Source of the DNA: Schistosoma mansoni
Lineage: Eukaryota > Platyhelminthes > Trematoda > Strigeidida > Schistosomatidae
Direction of reading: 5' to 3'
Assembly: GCF_000237925.1 (NCBI RefSeq)
Contig: NC_031502.1
Coordinates: forward strand, 49,205,283 to 49,269,282
DNA length: 64,000 nucleotides
In this document: one piece after another, positions 47,665 through 59,600 of the stretch
Position numbering within the stretch: position 1 is the stretch's first letter
How the letters are laid out: the number at the start of each line of letters is the position of its first letter
Translations under genes and position numbers: made by a program
Notes under the pieces: model-generated
What the model was told of the DNA's origin: nothing
What the model saw: only the letters and a program-made list of their open reading frames with translations
Databases searched by the model: none

Positions 47665-50600
47665 TCCAACTATGAGTGGGTTTGTAGCTTTCTACAACCA
47701 AGACAGGATGAATGTCACCAAAAACAAAGATCCACAGAAGTGGAATCGTTTAATTTACTTTCTATCACGTATTTTGAAAACGTCAAACCCTAATATTTGA
47801 TTGCATCATAAAAAGTATCACAATAATTCAAATTTCAGGAAAACTTAGTTCAGTGAAATAAATGGACCAAAATATTTCAGTCTTTAAGAGTACTATGTCC
47901 TCCTAACCTTCTTAAAACGGAAAACACATGTAACCACAACAAATTGTACTAGTCAAACATTTAAAGGGGCTCTTCACTTTGACGTCAATGAGAATGGACG
48001 ATGTTGTCGACGAGCTCACCACTTTTGTGTCCTGGGATCTGAATGCAGTTAGATCGTATGATTGATTCTTACTGAGATATACATGTCGAAATATATATAT
48101 CACCAATCCTCGTATATAATCATCACCTTAACTCGCATAAGTGAATAACGGAATTAAATAAGTCAAATACAAGAATAGATTTTTGAATGCGCATATTTTT
48201 TACACTCATTGGTTTTAACAGACAATTAGAGGAATGAAGCGAAGAGAAGAGAGCCAAGCGAAATGACGTTTAGTGGAGATGATGAGTGAGCCAACTCGAT
48301 TTAATCAAGCTTTAATCAATATTTATAGTTACTCAAAAATAAGCTATGGACATGTGATGGGTAGGATAATATGTACACACACAAACGCTCATATAAAAAC
48401 GGTCAGGGTTGATAGGTGAATAATTAACAAGGTCAAAATATGACTCTAGAAGAATGAATGAATTGGTCTGTCTAGAAGCTAGGATATGTAATGTGATCTT
48501 AAGATAGAAACCGACACTACAGATAATCAAAACGTACCTGAGTAGAATAATAACAAGTTGTACAATCGACGGAGAGTAAACACCAAATACCATGAGGTCT
48601 ATAAATTATAAAGTTGAACAAAAAAAGCCTATCTACTTCTTAGCTAAATTTCCTGGTCCTACTCTTTCAATATATTTCTCCCATCCAGTCTTTACCTGGT
48701 ATAAGAGTCACACTTAAAATTAAAAATACTTTTTCTCTAATTACTATTATTTTGTCCGTCCATCTGCTGTCATTTGAGAACAACGTTCTGAAGTATTCAG
48801 TAATATTATTGAATGGTTTTCTCAGGTCAGGTCACTTTTCGTTTAGTTTTGTCCATTGATTTTCATAGCAAAAGTTTAAAATTCTAGGGTTTATTAGGAT
48901 TTATCATTTTACCAAGTACTCTACTTGTATTGTTTGATAAAATTTAGTAGTATTGAGGATGAATATTCTTGTTTTGTTCTGTTTAGTTCTGATAAAACGT
49001 ATTCCGTATCACGGTTGACTAGAGAGAACACATATATTAACTAGATCAGTCTGGAACTAAACAGAATATTATTTTAATGTAACAACTGTGGTCGACAACA
49101 TTTGTAAGTATGATAAACACCGACATGCATCTACTAGCTAAAAATATTAAACGATGTAGACATAGCTTACGAAGTTTATTTTCGGAATAAAGTGCAAAAT
49201 TTCAATGATTCTGACAACTGCTTAATAGTTGGACAGGACAGACAGGAAGTTGCAATATCCAAAAATTGTGCATAAAATGTTCAGTGACGTAGATCGGTGT
49301 GTAAGTTGCCACTCGATCAATGGAATTCAATATGCAGTAAAGATTAATCAAAGATAACATTGGTTTCCATTCACTGATCAGTTAGCGTAAAATGCATCCC
49401 TAACTAGTTTCCAGTTCATATATATTGGCTACATTTTATGAGAAGTTAGGTATTATTTAATGTAGATGACGGTTGTAATTAACTTTCAAAATGTTTACAA
49501 AAGTAATCGCCTTAACAGGATCAATAAGTATTTATTTTCTTTAGAAAGTATGACAAACAGTGTCTTCATTATTTTCAGTGACTTAATTGGATCTTTTCCT
49601 TCTAAACTACAACCTGAAGTCTTACTCAGTAATATGAACCAACTACGTAACAAAATTCTTGCAGTTCCTGGCAGTGGCTTTGTCTCAACTTACACTACAG
49701 TTATTCAGCCTAGTGATATAAATCCAATTGAAGATGAGGATACCATGTCATATTTAGAACATATTCACAAACGGCGATCATGTGCAACATTGCAGTTACA
49801 TAAATTTACATCTAAATTCTCAAAATTATGTCCAACATGTTTACATCAATTTAATTCATTGACAGAATCATATCGATGTATTAAATGTATTCGTAATGTT
49901 TGTCAAAATTGTGCATACAAAACATCATTATCAAATTCCAATATTTTATGTAAAGAATGTTGGGATATTGCGTGAGTATTTGATCATTTATTACCATATA
50001 TATAATTAACTTTTTTTAAAATATTAATTGGCTAGTTAAACAGTTGTTTTTTCGAGTTGATTTTTAAAAGAAAAATAATTAACCGTTCAAATGAAATTTA
50101 TTTCTAAATTAATATTTGTATAGTTAAAATCATGAGTCAATTGAAGCTAGACCGCTATAGAAAACATGGAAGCACTGGACGGTCGTTTTGTCACATTGTG
50201 GGACTCTTCAGCAATGCGCACCCACGACCCCACCTCGCGAGATTCGAACCTAGGACCTATCAGTCTCGCACGCGAGCGCTTTTTGTGTTTATTATTTTTT
50301 ATAAATTACTTTAAGATACTACTCGTAGATAATTATTACTCAGTGAAACATAGATGTCATATATGTCTCGTACAAACAGATGAATGTAGCTGCATGATTA
50401 AAGAGAAATATTTAGCGAGTTCAATATAGATGTGTAAAGATGTTTAAGTATCTGCAAATGCTTTTTATTCAATATGTGGTGATAAATACTATCTATGCTA
50501 AGAAGTAAAGTTAATTATTATCAGAAGGGGTTTTGTGGAGATTTCAGTAATTTTATAGTTGAAATCATAAGTAAATTGAAGCTAGACCACCATGAAAAAC

Positions 50601-53600
50601 CTGAGGAGTCCCACAATAGGACAGACATGCCGTCCAGTACATCCAAGTTTTCCATGGTGGTATAGTTTCAATTGACTCATGATTTCAACTATAAAGTAAT
50701 TTAAGTTATACTAAGTGATCACCATAACAAGATCCTAACAATCTTGAAAACACTAAATTTAGGACTGAAGTCAAAGGTGTTACAATAAAGGTGTCTGGTC
50801 ACAGTTATTCAAACAATCTGTTATTGGTTCAAAAAGTGAAGTAAAGTACTCAAGTTGTTATTTACCAAAATAGTTGATTTGTATCCAGCCAGAGATTTTT
50901 ATTATTTACTTACTCACCTACTTACTTACTTACTTACGCCTGTCACCTCCAATCAAGCATAGGCCGCCGGCCAGCAATCGCCAACCCACTCTATCCTGGG
51001 CCTTCCTTTCTAGTTCTATCCAATTTTTGTTCATTCTTCTCATATCTGTCTCCATTTCTCGGTGTAATGTGTTCTTTGGTCTTCCTCTTCTCCTTTGGCC
51101 TTCAGGACTGCATGTAAGGGTTTGTCTTGTGACGCAGTTGGGTAATTTCCTCAGTGTGTGTCCTATCCACTTCCTGATTTCTTCCTCCACTGAAATCTGG
51201 CTTGTTCTCTCTCACAGTAGAATGTTGCTGATAGAAAAGATTTATATAGACAATTAAAATATTGTCTTTAGCACTAAAGCAAATCATCGACGTCTATTCA
51301 TTTTTATGAGATAAAAATGTTGTAAATGAGTTATTCAAAACATTCGAAGATATGAATGACATTTTATGACACATTAAATGAACTAGATTTAGGACTTATG
51401 TAAAATATCTGTTCTTAATAAATGGTTGATAAATTTCGCTTGCAAATAGTAATAAATAGATAAATATACAAGAAGTTTGATATTTATAAACAACAAAGAT
51501 CTTCGAATGTTTACTAATTCCACTTTGCTATTCTGAGGCATTTACATTACTATTTTTATCACTTACTTACATGAGTTAGTTCTTTCAATATACGTACTTA
51601 CTTATTTACACCAGCATAGGATGACCATCAGCATTCTCCACTTAACCCTGTCCTGAGCAATCCTTTCCAGTTATTCCCACTTCATATTCATCTTTTTCAT
51701 GTCTGCTTTCTATTCTCGACACAATGTGTTCTTCGGCCTTCTTCTTTTCTGCTTCCCTTCACCATTCCAAGTTAGGACTTGCCTCGTGATGCAGTTTGAT
51801 GATTTCTTTAATGTATGTCCGATCCACTTCTAACATCTTTTCCCAATTTTCTCCTCAGATAGAAGCTGGTTTGTTCTCTCCCGTATAAATACTTGTACCT
51901 TTTTGATGATGCTTGTGGTAGTTCTCTACTTTTCATCTCTGTAGAGCAGAAGTATATTGACATTGGTATTGAAGATTCTGACCTTGATATCGATTGACAG
52001 ATAGTTGTTTTGAGTTCTGTATGTTATTCAACTGCAGGAATGTTATCTTTACTTTGCTAATCCTCGCCTTAACATTTACATCAGATCCTCCCTATTGGTC
52101 GATGGTGCTGCTGTCTAGGTGTGGTTAGGTTTTTTAATTTACTCACATACCAAGACTAAATTTTCTTGTGATCATAGTGTACGTTTTTCAAATCACATTA
52201 TAAACTTGATTGAAATATTTATAACAGAAAGAATCATATGAAACGATCAAAAAAATTCTTTCTATTTGCTAGTATATTCAAAGGATACCTAAACATGTGT
52301 TTACACTAAGTTCTATATGAATTATGTTGTGCTGTGAAACTATATTAACAATTTTCAAATTGTAGTATGGTTTCAAGTAGAAATATGATTTTGTTTCCAT
52401 GCTATGACAGATCCTTAGGTGATCAAACAAAATGTTCTCACTCGACTATTCAATTCTGTCAGTTATGTTTGATTAGGTGTCGTATTAATGAATATGATTA
52501 TAAAATGAAATTAAACTATTCAAAGGATATGAATTAATTTAATGATCACAATCAAAACTGACAATCCATGATTTCATAATGTGAAAATTAATATTCCCAG
52601 ATAACATAAATGGACTTTCAACAGTATGATTAATTCGCAACGATGTTATGATGTAATAAACTTATCATATGCTATACCAAAGTCAACAATAAATTTGAAT
52701 GACAGTCTATAACTGATTACTATGACACCATATATAAAACTAGTTTCCTCAATTAAAGGACGCTTTAAAATTTGGTTTGATAGATAAAGATGATGCTTTA
52801 AGTGTATTATCTTTATTTTAAAAACTGGAGATAAATATGGTAAATATTTTAACATCCTTCTGTCAAAATTTAGAACTCTTATGCAAATTGAGGATATTGA
52901 AGGATATATTTATAAAATTCATAATACGTTTTCTAAAATGATATATTACTTCGGTAGGTAAATGCGTTACTCCCGGCACGGTTGAACTCGATTGGTCACG
53001 GCTGCTCATTAGAACTCCGGAAATTTCCTCTTAGAGCTATTCATTAGCGAGTACATGTTAGTTGTTAGTATAAGGTTCAAAATTTCAATGAGATTCAACA
53101 ATCTCAAAAACTATACACTTACGATTATCATGTGCCTACTAGTGACCAGCTTCAAGAGGAAATTCCAGGAATTCTAATGATAAGTCGTCACCAGTAGAGT
53201 TCAACAGTACCGGAAACGATAAACTTGTTTTAAATCCATGCCGCACAACTATTGCATCTTGTCTCAACTCCTGTTGGTTGACATGCCTAGCGGATCAAAC
53301 AAGGCAACACAGTCGTATGACTGTTCAAACGCAATCGTCTATCGTTAATAGCAGTCTTCATGAATATATAGTATATAGAATTCTAAATACATACAATATT
53401 TAAGTGATTTTCAACAACGAAACTGTCTGAGTACTTTGTCTTTCTTTTGATATTGTATAAGCAGGAGCTGAATATTTTAATAAATTTCTATGTACAGAGT
53501 TCTGCATTACTAAGAATGAAAAAAATTTCAGCCTAGAAACATTTTCAATGTTTAACCTTCTTAATTAAGTTACGCTGTCCTTCGGAAACGAATATTAACA

Positions 53601-56600
53601 GTCATATTTTATCAATCATCTCTTCTATTCATTAAATAAGGTACATCAAAAGATAATTCTTGTAAATTTTGAATGTGATTTCTATACGTTTTCATACCAG
53701 TTACTAACACTCAAAACCATCTAAAACGGAAAATTTAGTCGTTATAAATGTTTAGAAATGTGAAAATTCATCAATACATATTCTGACATTTTCAGCTAAG
53801 GGCGATGACACATAACAAACTGAAGAATCTACGATCTTCATATATATGTTGAACCTGTGGATCGTTATAAATTTAAAGAAATGCAAATACGAGAGAGATA
53901 ACAATCAATAAATATATCTAACAATATGGTGACTTTGTGAAGTTGATTATCATTTTTCGACAACATGAAGTGTCCATAGTTAGAAATCAATGAAAGCCAG
54001 TAAGTATTGGACAGCTGTATAACCATAGAACAGGAGTCACTCACTAGAACTAAACAGGTTTCATATACTTCTTGCTTTTCATTGGTTGTCTAACGAAGTT
54101 CATATCGTGACATCAGTAAAATATTACTATGCAGTATTAATTATTATGACTGAATAGAATGTTACATTATATTCTCATAACATCAGATGATACACTAATA
54201 AAATACAATAATGTGTCACAAATATAAAAGGAATGATTTTCACTAATTAATCATCCAATGGATCACATGTTAATCAAAAGACTTTGGAAAACCATAATAA
54301 TTTCGATCAATATATCATCATTTTTCTTCCGTACTTTTGAAGCATTAAGTAGTAACTTAATACAATACTTTAATGCATTTGACTCCCACAACTAAAACAG
54401 ATTGTATCGTTCCACCAAAAATCGATTAACGTGAAATAAACATGAAAATTTATTTCATAAATTGAAAACGGCGCTTGTGGATACAGGTGATGATGTTTAG
54501 TGATATTGTGGTGTGCTACTTATATCGATATAAGTAGTATATAACGCTAGTTAGGAATTAAATGTCTGACAGCAGAAGGTTGAGAAGATCGAGAAGGAAA
54601 GAATATGAACAGAAAGCAAATGGTAATGAAGGAACAGTGAAGTCTGAGACGATTGATTGACATTTGCAAAAGGAATAATCAAGTTTAGGACAACTAATTG
54701 ACATTTTGCAAATTAAATATTTACTATATAGTTCTGAAATTTCAATTAGATTTTTTGTACTTCTATGTTCAATTACGTTAGATTGTACTTATTTGTCTTC
54801 TCGTTCACCACGATATTAGTTCATTGCAGCCATTGTGAATGGCTCTAAACCATATCATCGAACATTCTCAAAACAAGAGCAGCTTTGTTAAATTCAAAGT
54901 GTATTAAAACATTCAATTGATGCTTCGTGTAATAAACACAAATTTTAAATTTTCAGTTCTGAAGCATCAAATTGCAGTTGAAAACATCGAGAAATTGAAA
55001 AATATATCTTAGAAGTTTCATCTAAAGTTTCCAGAACATCTTATCTCGTGCAATATTCTTTGTTTTTTTATATTTTCTCATTATCAGTATGACAAATAAG
55101 AACCAGTAACAAATTAAAACCAATAGCAAAAAATCAATACATAAACTGATACTGTGTTAAAAACAATAATAGATTGTTAGGAGGACGTTTATGTTTAATT
55201 GAAGTGACTTGCAAATATGGGAATAGAACTATTCCAATGGTTAAGTAATAAAAATCCAGGTCAAAATGTACTCTTAAGGGAAAATATATCATGTATTACC
55301 AAAATTCCATCAACAGTCGTATACATAGGATAATAGTAAGGACACTTTTTTAGGTTTCACATCATGAACTGACTTAGGTTATTCCTGGAGTTCTAGCGAG
55401 GGAATGTGACAAGTCAAGTGAAACCATCTCAAGTTTGAGATAGGTTTATTCAGTATCACTGAATTGTGGCAGCTCAATATCACAGATTAACTAAAGTTAG
55501 AAATGTAGGCTATTTGATGCCAATCCTAAAACACAAGTGTTTTTTGCCCGACTTGAACGTTTTGGGTCTGAGTCCTGATGTAGTAGTGGATGCGGAATTG
55601 AGAGGTCACATCCTGGAACAAAATAGTTTTCTATTGATTTCTAGTGTTTAGTTATTATATAACCAAAATCAGTCGATGATGTATATCTAAAATTCATCGA
55701 CCGTCAGAATGGCCCATAATAACAATACATTTTACTAAGACGAATTAGTAAACCTATAAAATGGTGAAATGTTGAAAAGCTAACATTTTTTTCCCAAACA
55801 ACTTCATAGTACATAATTTCTGAATAAAGTGTACTGATTGACGATGATATTATGATTACAGCTTTATTGTTATTACATTATCTGAATTGAAGTGAAGCAT
55901 TACATAATCCTAAATATAAACGGTATTATAATCAATGAACTGTAATTACTTCTATCTACAAACTTTTTAACTAACACATTGTCAAGAGAATTAGTTCAGT
56001 TTATATATTGATAGTAAAGATTTAAGCAAACTATGTTGTTTGACATATTTCAAAGTAAAGATTTCTAAAATCTCAAGTGATCTAAGAATAATTTAACTTT
56101 GAGCAATCACTTAATATTGTTACAAATAATAAAAAATGTCGAAAGTACTCAGTTTTTAAATCAATAAATCACAAGTTACCAAGATCACTAAGCTTGATTT
56201 CAATAACATAACAATAAGTTATTTATGTGTTCTTTTGATAGTTCTTAATTAATTCATAATTGGAATCGTATTATTCTGTTTTCAAAATGTCTGTTTGTTT
56301 ATGAAAGTAACGACTTGAAAATATTTTTCTAAATCGTATTTTAAGAGATTACTTACTTGCTTACTTACGCCTGTTACCCCTCGTGAAGGAGCATAGGCCG
56401 ACCATCAGCATTCTCCATTCAACCCTGTCCCAAGCAATCCTTTCCAGTTCTTTCCAGTTAACATTCATCCTTTCCATATCTGCTTCAATCTCCCGGCGTA
56501 ATGTGTTCTTTGGCCTTTCTCTTTTCTGCTTCCTTTCACGATTTCAAGTTAGGATCTGCCTCATGATGCGGTTTGATGATTTCTTTTGTGTATATCCGAT

Positions 56601-59600
56601 CCACTTCCAACGTTTTTTCCTAATTTCCTCTTCAGATTGAAGCTGGTTTGTCCTCTTCCATAAAACGCTGTTGCTGATAGTATTCGGCCAGTGAATGTTG
56701 AGTATTTTGCGTAAACAACTGTTTATAAATTTTAAGAGATTAGTTTTATGAAATGTTTGTCTTTGTTTAGTTGATCTATTTCCTTTGGTAACAATTTGAA
56801 TAGTCTTAGAAATATAAACTTGAATTTCAGTTTAGATTTTTAAAAAATACTATTCACCTATAATAAAGTCAGTGTTGTTTCTAAAATATTTTGAATTATT
56901 ATATACATTACCAGGGTTGTATGAATTAAATATCCAACCTGGGGTTTGCCTAAAACGGAACATATTGAATAGTTTGAGTAATGATACATATATTTGATAT
57001 ATATCAGCTTTTTAATTACAAATAAAACTGAACTACATATTTAAAAAAATTTATAATGATAAACTTAAGTATTCATTAAGTAAGTAATATCGTCCGTTCA
57101 TTCAATGACTGCTTTTACAATTATTAACTTCACAAGTTTTTATTATAAGGCTACATTGGGATTACTATTCTAGTTCCATCAGGCTACTTATCAATTGAAG
57201 TGGATGGTGTAATATGATATCATAAATTGAACATTATTAATTTGTAATGAGGTAGTCATAAAGATAATGTTATGAATATATTTATTCAGTTCAACGATAA
57301 TATGTTTGGCTGCTAGAAGGCATTTGAGGTTACGTTATACTGATTATTGAATGAATATTTTAATGAAACAAAGTAGACGTTTTGTACAATTTCTTTTGGT
57401 TTTTCTTATAACAGGAAATGTATCTGTAAGACCGGTGATTGGTTTAATTATTATACTGAAACAAAGGAAACCAGTCCGTTAAAAATTGATGTAAGGTTTA
57501 AACCACTTCAAAATAATCTACGTAAGGCAAGTAAGTTTATGCAATGATTCGACAGTGATAACTTTTAAATTCATTTAGTATTGTTTGTTTGAATCTTCTC
57601 ATCGATGTGTTAGGACTGCAACTGGTCAGTCTCTATTTGGCATATGTGCATACTGTGCGTATTGCCTCGATATAGCCTTAATTCACAAACATGGTGAGCA
57701 AAGATGGATAGTGGCTAGCAGTGGAATCCAAGACGCGCGTTTCGTCCTATTTGGGACTCGTCAGCTGGATGTACCTGCATCTCGGAGTTGATGTTCACTC
57801 TGAGACTCGAACCCAGTACCCTTCGCTTCAAACGCCATCGCGTTATCNNNNNNNNNNNNNNNNNNNNNNNNNNNNNNNNNNNNNNNNNNNNNNNNNNNNN
57901 NNNNNNNNNNNNNNNNNNNNNNNNNNNNNNNNNNNNNNNNNNNNNNNNNNNNNNNNNNNNNNNNNNNNNNNNNNNNNNNNNNNNNNNNNNNNNNNNNNNN
58001 NNNNNNNNNNNNNNNNNNNNNNNNNNNNNNNNNNNNNNNNNNNNNNNTTCCACTGCTAGCCACTATCCATCTTTGCTTACCATGTTTGTGATAGCTTTTG
58101 TTTTAATGGAAGAATCAGGGAAGAGCATAAAGAAAAAGAACAAAAGTATTCAATAAATAATTTATCAGTTCATTTCAGTGGAGTTCAGAACCCGGATTGT
58201 ATACATATGGTCCAAAGATAAAGTATTAACAACAGTTTGTAGCTATTATTTTGATATGAGGATTTATTGGTGAAAAAGTTTTCTGAATTATATTTCATGA
58301 ACAGAATGTTTTTTGTTGAGTTTTGTCAACTACTTTGTTGAATATACATTAGATAATATTTGAAGCCGAATTTATAGTGATAAGTTTACAAACCATGAAG
58401 ATGAAAGAATAGTTCTTTTATCTTGTTGAATATCTAACTTCAATTTAAGTTCATGGGTACTTTATTAGATGCTTAACAGTCGCCAAATTAGTAATTGAAA
58501 ATCAATTATTAAACGTTACAAAAGAATTCATTATAGATAGTAGTCACTATGATGAGATGTTCAATAATCTCCAGGTATCTTAACTCTAAATGATGATTAT
58601 TAAATTACTGGAATAAAAATTAAATTAATGAAAATTATTTCATTTTTTTACGCTTTAAAGTTTTCATGTTGATGTAAAGATTTGTAATTGATCAATCTAT
58701 TCCATATATATGCATCATGAGTGGATTGGATTATGTTACGTCTGGCCGGTTAGGAACGCTATATTCGCTTCCCTAAGCTAGTTCCGTACCCCCGAGCTAG
58801 AACTACTCAGCGACTTGAAGACCAGAGAAAAAGCACAAGTGTGTGGGAAGCACTTTACTACAGGGCTCCTTTATGTACAGAAAATACAGGGATTTTATAG
58901 TAATTTAAGAGACCTTGAGTTTTACCGAAAGTTCTAGAATACTGCTAAACATAGTAGCAGTTTGTTAATCAGCCAATCAGGATCTCGTTATTTTAGTAAC
59001 ATAACTTCATACAACTTCTAATTAATCGCTGATTGGTTGGGGCTCTTTATGAGCCTCTGGAGGCTCTGTTAGAGTTCTCCGGAAGCCGACTCAACAGATT
59101 AATATTGCTAGTGAATATCCAACTTTGCATAAAAGTGCTTGTGACTTGATAGGAATGCCGAAACGATCTGTACAGGAATCATTTATAAGTACATAAATAA
59201 GAGTGATCAATTCCAGTTCTCAACATTAACAGTGGGAAGATTCAAACACTGAAAAGTAAAATAAAATTTTTCCCTGTTAGACAATCCGATGCCTATCTGA
59301 ATTCAATAGTTAAATGGATAACTATCTGGAGTTTTAAGCAAAATATATTTGGTTTGAGTAGTATAGTGAATATCACTACTGAGAAGTAGGTATATCCAAC
59401 AGATTAGTTCAAAATGGGATGAAATGCGTCTCATGGATCCCATTGCTAACCACTTAAATGTAGACTACCGTGAAATTCATTTCTGAAAAAGAAATACAAA
59501 GCCATAAATTATTGTCATAAACATCATTTTGTATAATTTAATCGCTATATTCTCTTTTGTGTAAATGTCTATTTTAGAGAGTGAAGTGTTTTCAAAATTG

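Larger units (their letters stand above)
43884..49578 (+). other. Intron 1 of the Rab-effector gene
   Basis: It contains a TIR element (44640-44957), a decayed coding relic (about 45225-45870), an (AT)n run (47628-47661) and an LTR-like fossil (47920-48600). The segments 45900-47600 and 48600-49560 show nothing recognisable. Confidence 0.6.
49972..57414 (+). other. Intron 2 of the Rab-effector gene
   Basis: A 7.4-kb intron dense in small elements: SINE copies (50130-50290 and 50555-50700), three 3'-end RTE copies (50904-51234, 51594-52125, 56352-56728), a fold-back element (52974-53213), a TIR element (54500-54818) and a family C arm near 55385. No nested gene was recognised; 53340-54490 and 55650-56330 look plain. 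Confidence 0.65.

Noticed and set aside
50874-51257. Plus-strand frame of 127 codons
   Set aside because: It is the reverse complement of the RTE 3' end; the minus strand carries the true LINE coding.
57715-58156. Long frames running through the N gap
   Set aside because: They exist only because undetermined bases contain no stops.
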